Below are positions 16,854 to 25,270 of a DNA stretch of 64,000 nucleotides, in pieces. This DNA comes from Psychrobacter sp. NG254 (lineage in GTDB: Bacteria; Pseudomonadota; Gammaproteobacteria; Pseudomonadales; Moraxellaceae), in the NCBI RefSeq assembly GCF_015277735.1, contig NZ_JADHDA010000001.1, positions 496,001-560,000 on the forward strand. Reading direction: 5' to 3'. Position 1 is the first letter of the stretch. Each line of letters opens with the position of its first letter. The notes beneath the pieces are model-generated. The model saw only the letters and a program-made list of their open reading frames with translations, was not told the origin of the DNA and made no database searches. The position numbers and the translations under genes are program-made.

Positions 16854-18260
16854 TTAAGCAACTTCACGGGCGGGCGTTAAATCATCTTCAGCCTGCTGTT
16901 CTGCAGTATCAAATTCAGCACCGTAGTTTTTGGGTAAAACCATATCAAGCGTGATCGCTACAATCCCTGACATCGTTACTGCTGAACCAAAGATGTTTTG
17001 GAAAAACTGCGGCGTTTGTGAGAGTACATCAGGAACGAAAGCAATACCCGTCGCCAGACCCAATGAGGTGGCAATGATCAAGACATTACGATGGGTAAAA
17101 TCGACGGTAGATAGGATACGAATACCGGCAGTTGCTACAGTCGCAAACATCAATAGCGTGACGCCACCAACGACAGGCTTGGGCAATTGCGTGAAAATAG
17201 CACCAAGGACAGGAAACAGCCCCATCAGGCACAGGATGCCACCAACATAAAAACCCACATAGCGACTGGCAATTCCCGTCATTTGAATCACGCCATTATT
17301 TTGGCTAAAGGTCGTCACAGGAAAAGTATTGAATACGGCTGCAATCAGAGAATTGACACCATCGCCCAACACGCCGCCTTTGATGCGTTTTTCATAGAGA
17401 GGGCCTTTGATAGGTTCACCCGAAATCATGGAAGTAGCCGTCAAGTCACCTGAGGTCTCAATACTGGTAATGATGTACATAAAAGCAATCGGAATAAAAG
17501 CCTGCCAATCAAAACCAAAACCATATTTAAACGGGATTGGAATCGTAAAAAAAGCCGCTTCAGAAACCAGTGAAAAATCAATACGACCCATAAATACCGC
17601 AGCGATAAGCCCGAGCATCAAACCGATAAAGATGGCGCTTGAGCGAATGACTTTATTATTAATAATACTGATAAGCACCACGCTCACTAGTACGCCGCCG
17701 CCTAACAGTAAGTTTGGAATACTACCAAAATCTTCCGCACCAAACCCGCCTGCCAAGTCAGTGAGACCGACCTTTGTTAAGGACAAACCAATCGTGACAA
17801 TTACGCAGCCTGTCACAATAGGGCTCATAAAGGATTTGAGTTTGGTGATAAATTGACTCAAAAATATCTCAACAAATGCGCCGAGAAATGAGACCCCAAA
17901 GATAACCGATAAAATCTCTTCAGGACCACCGCCACGGTTTTTTACCACAAACCCTGCCGCCAGTACGGCCGCCAAAAACCCGAAACTGGTACCTTGTAGT
18001 GCCATAAGGCCAGAGCCGACAGGCCCTATTTTGCGAGTTTGGATAAAGGTCGCAACACCAGATACAATCAATGACATGCTAAGAAGGTAAGGGATATGCT
18101 CTCCCAGACCTAAGGTGCCGCCTATGATTAATGAAGGGGTAATAATGCCAACGAAAGCTGCCAGAACGTGCTGTATGGCACCTAAAAATGCTTTGATAGG
18201 GGTGGGGCGGTCATGCAGTCTATACAATAAATCGGTATTTGCTGGAACGTTTTCACTCAT
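16854..18260 (-). CDS. NCS2 urate/xanthine permease (UacT/XanP-like)
   Basis: A 468-residue nucleobase:cation symporter-2 protein of the inner membrane, with about 14 hydrophobic segments. The family region includes IIGGTLGLGEHIPYLL near helix 2, MYIITSIETSGDLTATS, TFSQNNGVIQMTGIASRYVG and a KPVVGGVTLLMFA segment. This matches the proton-coupled xanthine/urate branch rather than the uracil branch. A very strong ribosome site (AGGAGG) precedes the ATG. A RutR-like operator lies about 195 bp upstream. It probably imports the substrate of the neighbouring pathway; urate versus xanthine cannot be settled here. Confidence 0.88.
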   Translation of the reverse strand: MSENVPANTDLLYRLHDRPTPIKAFLGAIQHVLAAFVGIITPSLIIGGTLGLGEHIPYLLSMSLIVSGVATFIQTRKIGPVGSGLMALQGTSFGFLAAVLAAGFVVKNRGGGPEEILSVIFGVSFLGAFVEIFLSQFITKLKSFMSPIVTGCVIVTIGLSLTKVGLTDLAGGFGAEDFGSIPNLLLGGGVLVSVVLISIINNKVIRSSAIFIGLMLGLIAAVFMGRIDFSLVSEAAFFTIPIPFKYGFGFDWQAFIPIAFMYIITSIETSGDLTATSMISGEPIKGPLYEKRIKGGVLGDGVNSLIAAVFNTFPVTTFSQNNGVIQMTGIASRYVGFYVGGILCLMGLFPVLGAIFTQLPKPVVGGVTLLMFATVATAGIRILSTVDFTHRNVLIIATSLGLATGIAFVPDVLSQTPQFFQNIFGSAVTMSGIVAITLDMVLPKNYGAEFDTAEQQAEDDLTPAREVA

Positions 18261-18651
18261 GGTGGTCTCCTCCTAAGCTAACTGCTTAGCACCCGCTCAA
18301 CTGTCACGATCAGACAACGTCGTAAATCACGCGATAGTGGGTAAAACCCAATCCTTGATTTGTTTTTTATCGATGTAAACAATAGGGGGTGCGCATCTGA
18401 CTGGATACTGGCCAATAAAAATAATCTATCTTTGTTGGTTAACATCTAAACAACCTGACCAATTAGTCAGCTCTATTTAGGGTATAGGTAAAATGCAAGT
18501 CATTGCAATGTTTTTTTTGGTACTACTAAGTTTACGGGTTTGTTGCGCAATAAAAAGAATGAAGGAACACAAGTAAACCACGTTTAAGAGGGTAGATATC
18601 GTTTGTCAAAAGCAGGTGTTATTGCTTTTACTGTGACGATCGACCAACACA
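18261..18651. other. permease upstream region
   Basis: About 390 bp with no firm gene. It holds the RutR-like operator at 18455-18470. A 27-codon plus-strand frame at 18493-18576 (MQVIAMFFLVLLSL...) could encode a tiny membrane peptide but is not supported enough to call. Confidence 0.4.
18455..18470. promoter_or_regulatory. RutR-like operator upstream of the purine permease
   Basis: CTGACCAATTAGTCAG is a palindrome with a single mismatched pair. It is nearly the same as the operators at 1571 and 15842. It lies 195 bp before the permease start. A weak minus-strand promoter may overlap it, but I cannot assign the -10 with confidence. Confidence 0.65.
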
Positions 18652-18690
18652 AAAAAGCCCCAACCATAGTGAGTATGGTTGGGGCTTTTT
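18652..18690. terminator. bidirectional terminator after tolB
   Basis: AAAAAGCCCCAACCATA pairs with TATGGTTGGGGCTTTTT around a five-base loop, with T runs on both strands. It ends the minus-strand tol operon 85 bp past tolB. Confidence 0.92.
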
Positions 18691-18774
18691 GATGTGCTAA
18701 TTATTTAGGTTATCAAAAATAAATTGGCCAGTTTATCCAAAGACAGACAAAGTGCTTTGGATAAACTTAAAGCG

Positions 18775-20067
18775 TTATTTTGGGCTTGACGACCAGACAG
18801 GTGAGCGAATGATACCTTGTCCTGATTTACCGAATGCCTCGCCACCATTGAGCGATTTGATGGTCAGTATGCCTTTACCGCCTTGGGTTGACGCATAGAC
18901 CACACGCTTACCATTAGGTGAAAAGCTTGGTGCTTCATCGATACCAGTATTGCCAAGGTTGGTCGTCACAGCGCCGTTACTGTTCATAATGGCGGCTGAG
19001 CGTCCACTCAAAAAGGCGATTTGTGTGCCGTCACTACTGAACTGCGGACTGGTCGCATAGCCACCGTTTGATACTTTAGTGGTGCGTCCTGAGCCGAACT
19101 CATAGCGATAGACTTGTGGTTTGTTAAATCCCGTTCTATCACTGACATACACAAACGACTTGCCATCTGGTGCATAGCTTGGCTGCACTTCACTGCTTGG
19201 TAAATTGGTGAGTCTTCTAGGTGCACCGCCGCTGGCACTCATCTCATAGATATCGGCACTGCCCTCATAGCTACTGGAGAACAGTATTTTGCTACCATCA
19301 GGGGAAAATGAGGGACTTAAGTTACTGCCCGCAAAAGGGGTCAATACCGTTGCACCGCCACCACTGACGTTTTGAACATAGATGATAGGATAAGACTGTT
19401 CACGTTGCACCGAATAGGCGATACGGTTGCCGTCTGGTGACCATGCTGGTGAGAAAATAGAGCCTGCCACTTCAGTGATGGTTTTTGCGTTTTCGCCATC
19501 AGCATCCATCACTTTTAGACGAGAGGTTTTTTGCTTGCCTGTGCCCGTTTCCTCGATATAAGCAATACGCCCTGAGAAATCACCTGGAATCCCAGTAATC
19601 AGCTCGTAGACTTTGTCAGCGATGACGTGACCGGCATAACGCATGCTTTCGCGGTTGTTATCAGCAGTTAGGCTTTGTTTGCCTTGTATCACGCGACCAG
19701 ATTTTACGTCGATGACTTCATAATCGGTGACTATTTTACCACGGTTGGTACGCGTACTACCGACAACCAAATAAGGGATACCCATGCTTTGCCACACTGG
19801 TAATGTGCCTGCCAGCTCACTACTACTGTGCGGCTGCTGCGGCAAGTCTGTATTGGTTACTGTTAACTCTGTTTTGCTCAAATCATTTAATATGACAGGC
19901 GATAACACCGTGTCACCAGCAAACGCGACAAACGCGACTTGGTTTTTTTGGACTGGAATATCGTAGTCCAGCTCTAAAACGACAGGGGCCGCGAGTAAAT
20001 TTGGAGATACGAGTAATGCGGCGGTGCTAGCAAGTAGAGAGACCAGGAGTTTCTTATGAGTGCGCAT
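18775..20067 (-). CDS. tolB: Tol-Pal system protein TolB
   Basis: A 430-residue periplasmic protein of the Tol-Pal envelope system, which helps constrict the outer membrane at division and retrieve Pal. A signal peptide (MRTHKKLLVSLLASTAALLV, cleavage near LLA-AP) is followed by an N-terminal alpha/beta domain. A C-terminal beta-propeller has repeated blade motifs such as PAWSPDGNRIAY, PSFSPDGSKILF, PSYAPDGKSFVY and PQFSSDGTQIAF. Length is typical. It is last in the tol operon and, unusually compared with enterobacteria, is followed directly by a terminator rather than by pal. Confidence 0.96.
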   Translation of the reverse strand: MRTHKKLLVSLLASTAALLVSPNLLAAPVVLELDYDIPVQKNQVAFVAFAGDTVLSPVILNDLSKTELTVTNTDLPQQPHSSSELAGTLPVWQSMGIPYLVVGSTRTNRGKIVTDYEVIDVKSGRVIQGKQSLTADNNRESMRYAGHVIADKVYELITGIPGDFSGRIAYIEETGTGKQKTSRLKVMDADGENAKTITEVAGSIFSPAWSPDGNRIAYSVQREQSYPIIYVQNVSGGGATVLTPFAGSNLSPSFSPDGSKILFSSSYEGSADIYEMSASGGAPRRLTNLPSSEVQPSYAPDGKSFVYVSDRTGFNKPQVYRYEFGSGRTTKVSNGGYATSPQFSSDGTQIAFLSGRSAAIMNSNGAVTTNLGNTGIDEAPSFSPNGKRVVYASTQGGKGILTIKSLNGGEAFGKSGQGIIRSPVWSSSPK

Positions 20068-20216
20068 GAGTAAATGGAGCTCCTAAAATTAGTATGTATG
20101 CATGTGAGTATTTGATCGTTTTTATAGTCGATGAGGCTAGCATGTAAAGGAAAAAACCGATGCGATACAAGCCGCTTAACGTCACGTTATCAATAATACA
20201 AGGCGCTAGCAACTGA

Positions 20217-21233
20217 TTAATTGCTGCCCTTAAACTGTATAGTAAAAGTAGGGTATTTAGGGTCATCAGCATCAATGGGCAGGCTGCCTGTGTTCAATAC
20301 CGCTTGTCTCGCCGCTTCATTGACGGCGCTGTCAGACCCAGAGGCCGTCACATTCACCACATCACCATTGGCATTGACAGTGATCGTCAATGTCGTGCGC
20401 TGGGTCGAGCCTTTCGCTGCAGTCGGCGGCGTATAGTTACGTTTGACCAAGCTGATGATTTCATTGTTGCTGGCACCGCGGCTACCACTTGATGCCGAAC
20501 GGCTACTGCCCTTGGACGTACTAGAGGTTGACGTATCACCAGAGATAGTTGACTGTCCATCTGATAGGCTAAAGGTTTTGCCTGCATTGCCCGCGCCACT
20601 GGTATCAATTTCTATATTGCGATCGTTGGCTGTGGGGCGCTTTATTTTAGGTGGGTTGTTTTGTTTTTGGCGAAAGTCACCGAGCCTTTTTTGTTCTTCT
20701 ATGAGTTGCTCTCTTTTACTTTGATCGACTTGATCAAGCTCATCCATGGCAGACTCATCTAACTGTGCTGCCCATTCGGCCATTTTATTCTCATATTCTT
20801 GGTTTTGCTCTTGAAGCCGCTGATGATGATCTTTGCTCATGAGCACAGGCTCACTGGCTGCATCATCAGATCGCGTAAACACAGGGACACGCTGAGAGTT
20901 GGGCTGAGTTGAGCTTTCGCCGCTGCTACTGCCAGAGGTTTCTGATGGCATGGTACTAAATGATTCACTGCTGCTGTCTGCTTGCATGGCACTAGCGGCT
21001 GCCTGATTCGCCAGTATCTGCCCTTGCATGTCAGCGAGCTGTTCGGGGGATACCATGACCGTCTCGATGTTACCAGTCATCTCGGTGTCTGTAGTTTGGT
21101 AGTTATAAACCAGTAGCCCAATTATGAGACCGTGTGCCAGTAGACTGAGTAGCGTAGGCCATGTCAGCCCGTTGCTCTCAGGTTCAGTGGGTATATAGAC
21201 GGCAGGCGCATTATGCATGGTATGGACACTCAT
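20217..21233 (-). CDS. tolA: TolA-like envelope protein
   Basis: A 338-residue TolA. One N-terminal membrane helix (LLSLLAHGLIIGLLVYNY, about 29-46) interacts with TolQR in the known family. The middle periplasmic region is Ser/Gln/Glu-rich with a charged helical stretch (about 140-200) instead of the long Lys/Ala-rich helix of E. coli. The C-terminal TolA/TonB-like domain contains LVKRNYTPP and TLTITVNANGDV, which in the family contacts Pal/TolB. Position between tolR and tolB fixes the identity. The gap of 149 bp to tolB has no terminator. Confidence 0.9.
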   Translation of the reverse strand: MSVHTMHNAPAVYIPTEPESNGLTWPTLLSLLAHGLIIGLLVYNYQTTDTEMTGNIETVMVSPEQLADMQGQILANQAAASAMQADSSSESFSTMPSETSGSSSGESSTQPNSQRVPVFTRSDDAASEPVLMSKDHHQRLQEQNQEYENKMAEWAAQLDESAMDELDQVDQSKREQLIEEQKRLGDFRQKQNNPPKIKRPTANDRNIEIDTSGAGNAGKTFSLSDGQSTISGDTSTSSTSKGSSRSASSGSRGASNNEIISLVKRNYTPPTAAKGSTQRTTLTITVNANGDVVNVTASGSDSAVNEAARQAVLNTGSLPIDADDPKYPTFTIQFKGSN

Positions 21234-21322
21234 GAACGTAATTTATCGAACTGACTGGTTCGTTGGTTTGGCTGATTTGTCGTATTGAACAATAGGGTAT
21301 GACCTGCTTGCTAAGCGTATGA

Positions 21323-21784
21323 CTATGGACGTGATGGCGTAGGCAGCGGCGCACCCGTCAACAACCCTACTTTTTCAATACCTGCTTGCTGCAAAGTTGC
21401 CATCAGGGTCATGATGGCACCATATTGATTGTTTTGATCTGCATTGATCATCACTTGTACAGGTTCTGAGCCTGTATTACTGCTTTGAGACTGTAGATTA
21501 GATAACGTGTTAATCAGTTCAGGCTCAGTAACAGGCACATCGACATTGTCTTCATAACTGATAAAAGTCTCCCCTTTGTCTGTCAAAGAGACAATAACCG
21601 GCAGCTGATTTTGATTCATGGTGTTGGTTTGCTCTTTTGGTAAGTCCACATCGACGCCTGTAATCAGCATCGGTGCGGTTACCATAAATATCACCAATAG
21701 CACCAGCATCACGTCAATGTAAGGCACAACGTTCATCTCTGCATTCAGTGCTTTTTTCTCACGGCGATAGGGGTTTGGTTTCAT
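21323..21784 (-). CDS. tolR: Tol-Pal system protein TolR
   Basis: A 153-residue ExbD/TolR family protein with one membrane helix. The helix carries the conserved proton-pathway Asp in VPYIDVMLVLLVIFMV (about 21-36), followed by a periplasmic domain with MINADQNNQYG. It works with TolQ as the proton-driven motor energising TolA. The ATG overlaps the tolQ stop by four bases, so expression is coupled. Confidence 0.95.
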   Translation of the reverse strand: MKPNPYRREKKALNAEMNVVPYIDVMLVLLVIFMVTAPMLITGVDVDLPKEQTNTMNQNQLPVIVSLTDKGETFISYEDNVDVPVTEPELINTLSNLQSQSSNTGSEPVQVMINADQNNQYGAIMTLMATLQQAGIEKVGLLTGAPLPTPSRP

Positions 21785-22497
21785 AGCCCATTCACCTGAT
21801 TGATATTAGGTTGAGGGCTAACTGGTGCTTGCACACTGGTTTCACGCTGTAGCATGCCTGTCATCTCATCACAAAACAGGGCACGTGAATCATAGAGGCG
21901 ACTTGATTTTGCGGTGAAATGGTTATACGCCAATACAGCAGGAATGGCGGCAAACAGACCCATGGCAGTGGCAATCAGCGCCTCAGCAATACCAGGTGCG
22001 ACCGAGGCGAGGGTGGCTTGCTCAGTTTGTGACAGTCCCAAAAACGCATTCATAATGCCCCAGACCGTACCAAACAATCCGACATAAGGCGCGACCGAAC
22101 CGATACTCGCCAGCGTCGTCAGTCCTGACTCTAATAACTGCTGCTGGCGCCCAAGCCCAACACGCAGCTTACGCTCGACACCATCGATGATGTCATCTTT
22201 TGGTTGACGTTTCTTATGCATTCTTAGGTATTCTGAAAAACCCACATAAAATATCTGCTCCAGCCCCTGACGATCAGGTGAGCCTTGAATGCCTTGGTAG
22301 AGTTTGGCCAAATCTTCACCTGACCAAAACCACGTCTCAAACTGTTGATCAAAGTTTTTGGCCGTACCGAGACGCGCACTCATACGGAAGATAATCACCC
22401 AACTGAGTAAGGAGGCCAGTAGCAATAGTGCCATGACGATTTGTACCAATAGACTGGCTTGGGTAATAAGATCGACAATATTTAATGATTCAGGCAT
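21781..22497 (-). CDS. tolQ: Tol-Pal system protein TolQ
   Basis: A 238-residue MotA/TolQ/ExbB family inner-membrane protein. Helix 1 is near residues 13-37. Helices 2 and 3 include ASIGSVAPYVGLFGTVWGIM and IAEALIATAMGLFAAIPAVL, the conserved channel helices. It is first in the tolQRAB operon. No ybgC-like thioesterase gene precedes it; the upstream neighbour is a divergent purine permease. Confidence 0.96.
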   Translation of the reverse strand: MPESLNIVDLITQASLLVQIVMALLLLASLLSWVIIFRMSARLGTAKNFDQQFETWFWSGEDLAKLYQGIQGSPDRQGLEQIFYVGFSEYLRMHKKRQPKDDIIDGVERKLRVGLGRQQQLLESGLTTLASIGSVAPYVGLFGTVWGIMNAFLGLSQTEQATLASVAPGIAEALIATAMGLFAAIPAVLAYNHFTAKSSRLYDSRALFCDEMTGMLQRETSVQAPVSPQPNINQVNGL

Positions 22498-23085
22498 GTA
22501 ATAGACTCACGGATAATTGACAACAGCTGGATGACACCATGACATCCAAATCAGACAAATCTCAAAAAAACTCACTCGCTACCAGTATCAATGCACACTA
22601 GAGGCGCTTTATCAAAAACTAAAAGCATTGTTTTATAATCAAAGCCTTGTTTTATAAAAGGCCATTTAATAACAAAGACAATTAGTGAATCATCGACATA
22701 ATAACCCCCTAGTTTACTTCTAAATGAAGCAAAGGTCATTATTAATGTGACAAACCAATAGAAAGTATGACCACCTAAATATTAACGGCCTAATGTAATG
22801 ACAGCAAGCATGCGTTACATCAGTGCTGCCCATGGGTGCATTTATACAGAATAAGGCGAGTAAAGGTGGATTTGTATAGACCTTTACTGGTCGTGCCAGT
22901 GTCATCTCGAATTGTAATTTTGTATGAATGAGGCATTATCAGCGATTGAGTTTGTAAGATAACTGGTCTAATATGTTACGCTTTGTTACTACATTATTCT
23001 TGTTTTAACAGGTCTTTTTTCTTGTTGAAATGATAGTTAATTTTAAGTAGTGGCGACTTTTTATTAGCCGTCGGGGGCGACACTT
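22498..23085. other. divergent intergenic region tolQ / purine permease
   Basis: About 590 AT-rich bases with no supported gene, RNA or operator. It must contain the promoters of the tol operon (minus) and the permease (plus). No copy of the RutR-like site was found, so the second permease appears to lie outside that regulon. Confidence 0.45.
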
Positions 23086-24381
23086 ATGAATGCAATTGAA
23101 CGCTATTTTGGGATTAATGGTGAAAACACCACGATCAAAACAGAAATAATCGCTGGTATAACCACGTTCTTGACGATGGCTTATATTATCTTTGTTAACC
23201 CTAACGTCTTAGCAGACGCAGGTATGGACAAAGGTGCTGTGTTTGTTGCAACTTGTCTTGCGGCCGCGGTAGGGTGTTTTATTATGGGTATTTATGCCCG
23301 ATTACCAGTGGCGTTAGCACCAGGAATGGGGCTTAACGCCTTTTTTACCTATGGCGTCGTTTTAGGTATGGGCTATGCTTGGCAGACCGCGCTCGGTGCG
23401 GTGTTTTTGTCTGGTTGTATCTTTGTATTATTGAGCCTGTTCAAGATTCGTGAAGCCATCATCAATGCCATTCCAACCTCTCTCAAACATGGCGTGGTCG
23501 CTGGTATTGGTGCATTTTTGGCGTTTATCGCGCTACAAAGCGCCGGTATTATCGTCAATCATGATGCAACCTTAGTTGGTCTGGGTGACATGACCTCATT
23601 TGGTCCTGCCATGGCTTCATTGGGGTTTGTGGTCATTATCGGTTTGTCTTACAAAAGAGTCCCAGGTGCCGTCACCATTGGTATTCTGCTTGTCGCTTTG
23701 ATTAGCTTGCTCATGGGTTATACACAGTTTACGGGTATCGTATCGGCACCGCCTTCTATTGCACCGACGCTGATGCAGCTTGATATCGCGGGCGCATTCG
23801 ATGTGGGTATGATCAGTGTGATCTTTGCGTTCTTGTTTGTGGATTTATTCGATACTGCGGGTACATTGATTGCCACTACTAGCCAAGCCAAATTGATCGA
23901 CAAAGATGGCAACATTCCTAACATGGGTAAGGCACTATTGGCAGATTCTACTGCGACGGTCGCAGGTTCATTGCTCGGTACGTCATCGACAACCAGTTAT
24001 ATCGAAAGTATCTCTGGAATCGCCTCAGGCGGCCGTACAGGCCTCATGGCAGTGACGGTTGGGGTGTTATTCTTACTCAGTATTTTCTTCTCTCCATTGG
24101 CAGGTATGATTCCAGCTTATGCGACAGCAGGCGCGATTTTTTATGTGGCTGTACTGATGATGGGCACGCTAAAAGACATCGAATGGAGCGATCTAACAGA
24201 AGCGGCACCCGTAGTCGTCGTATTATTATTCACACCGCTCACATATTCTATCGCTGATGGCATTGCATTGGGTTTTATCACCTTCACGGCCGTAAAAGTC
24301 GTTGCGGGTAAGTTTGCTGATATCAGTATTGCTGTGTGGCTTTTGACGATTATCCTATTAGTTAAGATTGTCTTCTTATAG
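23086..24381 (+). CDS. AzgA-type adenine/guanine/hypoxanthine permease
   Basis: A 431-residue multi-pass inner-membrane transporter of the NCS2 AzgA-like branch, which imports purine bases by proton symport. Signature segments are TFLTMAYIIFVNPNVLADAG, LPVALAPGMGLNAFF, PTSLKHGVVAGIGAFLA, FLFVDLFDTAGTLIATT and GTSSTTSYIESISGIASGGR. About 12-14 helices are seen. Its substrates (guanine, hypoxanthine, adenine) would enter the GuaD/XdhAB route encoded 15 kb away, a functional link only. Single-gene unit with a strong terminator. Confidence 0.93.
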   Translation: MNAIERYFGINGENTTIKTEIIAGITTFLTMAYIIFVNPNVLADAGMDKGAVFVATCLAAAVGCFIMGIYARLPVALAPGMGLNAFFTYGVVLGMGYAWQTALGAVFLSGCIFVLLSLFKIREAIINAIPTSLKHGVVAGIGAFLAFIALQSAGIIVNHDATLVGLGDMTSFGPAMASLGFVVIIGLSYKRVPGAVTIGILLVALISLLMGYTQFTGIVSAPPSIAPTLMQLDIAGAFDVGMISVIFAFLFVDLFDTAGTLIATTSQAKLIDKDGNIPNMGKALLADSTATVAGSLLGTSSTTSYIESISGIASGGRTGLMAVTVGVLFLLSIFFSPLAGMIPAYATAGAIFYVAVLMMGTLKDIEWSDLTEAAPVVVVLLFTPLTYSIADGIALGFITFTAVKVVAGKFADISIAVWLLTIILLVKIVFL

Positions 24382-24430
24382 AATACTGACAACGGTCTCG
24401 ATTTACTCAGCAGTACCTGAACACTGATGT

Positions 24431-24483
24431 ATCAAAGAAAAACCCCCTTTATCATTGATTGATAAAGGGGGTTTTTCTTTGAT
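24431..24483. terminator. long perfect inverted repeat / terminator
   Basis: A 53-bp palindrome in which ATCAAAGAAAAACCCCC and the following bases pair perfectly with their complement around a short TTGAT centre. There are T-rich tracts on both strands. It ends the permease gene 50 bp downstream of its stop. Confidence 0.9.
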
Positions 24484-24820
24484 AGTGCATCGTTTGTTAA
24501 AAATGATGCATTATAGATAAAGCACTTGTCAGACAGCAGGACGCTAACCCTATCTACAAAGTGACAGGGTACCAGCCCTACGTAATGTTCTTAGACCCAT
24601 GTCAATCAGCCTTGTGCCCCCTCACACTGACATCAATTGCAGGTGTTTAACATCAGTTATGTAGACTAATATTTTGGCATTAGAGCTGCGTAGTGGCATT
24701 ACAATCAATCGGCAATAGTAAACAAAAAAACGTAACCAAAGCGTCATGCTCATTAATTACGGCATAAGTTATTGTTATTTAAAGAGTTATTTATTGATAA
24801 AAATGAGAAAAATCGTTAGT

Positions 24821-25114
24821 TTGAAATTTTTTTTCATGATATTATAGCCACGTTAAGCGCATCACCTCAATCAACGCCGTAGAGGTTTTTCTTACAGTGA
24901 ATTAGCGTCACCTAAGATGATAGATTTGTGCTTATTAAAGCGACCGTATGTCGTTTCGATAAACTGGTATCTGACCATCAAACTCCTTTCACTACTGACA
25001 AGAAGAAGGCACTAATGCCGCTTAGCTTTACGTTGTTGCCTTTGTATTGTTAACGTAGCCCGTTTAACAGTCGAACGACCTACTTAACCGTCTCCAGCCT
25101 CTGCTGGATTTTTA
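24821..25114 (+). ncRNA. candidate small RNA or attenuated putA leader
   Basis: A promoter-like TTGAAA (24821-24826) is 16 bp from TATAGC (24843-24848), just downstream of the partly overlapping TATTAT. The following ~255 nt have several small hairpins (for example CGAC-CGTAT-GTCG near 24942, GGC-ACTAAT-GCC near 25008, and TACGTT...AACGTA near 25028-25055). They end at an unmistakable intrinsic terminator at 25093-25114. The putA ATG is only 157 bp further on. Either a free-standing RNA or a leader whose terminator controls putA read-through would fit. It matches no RNA family I recognise. Confidence 0.35.
25093..25114 (+). terminator. orphan terminator upstream of putA
   Basis: TCCAGC-CTCT-GCTGGA is followed by five T residues, then AGTTTT. 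No protein gene ends nearby on the plus strand (the last one stops at 24381 and has its own terminator), so this must serve an RNA or a putA leader. Confidence 0.75.
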
Positions 25115-25270
25115 GTTTTGTGATGGCGCCGTTTGGTCTTTTGATTATTGCTGTGAATATCCGTTAATAACCCCTATTATCGAATAGCGGTTGTGAGCAG
25201 TTATACAGGACGATCAAACTTCCTAAAGCACCATTTATTATGGTTTTTAAACGATAGTTATGGAGTTATT

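Larger units (their letters stand above)
24484..25270. other. long putA upstream region
   Basis: About 790 bp without a supported protein gene. The left half shows nothing. The right half, from 24821, looks like a transcribed structured leader or small RNA with a promoter and an internal terminator; see the separate entry. Confidence 0.45.

Noticed and set aside
18493..18576. 27-codon plus-strand frame (MQVIAMFFLVLLSL...) upstream of the permease
   Set aside because: Hydrophobic and preceded by AGGT, but too short, in AT-rich DNA with a T8 run, and without independent support.
20124..20140. TATAGTCGATGAGG between tolA and tolB as another inverted-repeat element
   Set aside because: Only one end-like sequence; no matching second end or interior similarity within about 110 bp.
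22960..22980. AACTGGTCTAATATG upstream of the AzgA-type permease as a RutR-like site
   Set aside because: Only one half-site fragment; palindrome absent.
24864..24892. ACCTC...GAGGT with a T run as a terminator
   Set aside because: Only 5 bp of stem and a 14-base loop; too weak on its own.
25193..25270. N-terminal extension of PutA from a GTG
   Set aside because: No ribosome site, residues unlike any PutA N-terminus, whereas ATG 25271 has TGGAG at good spacing.
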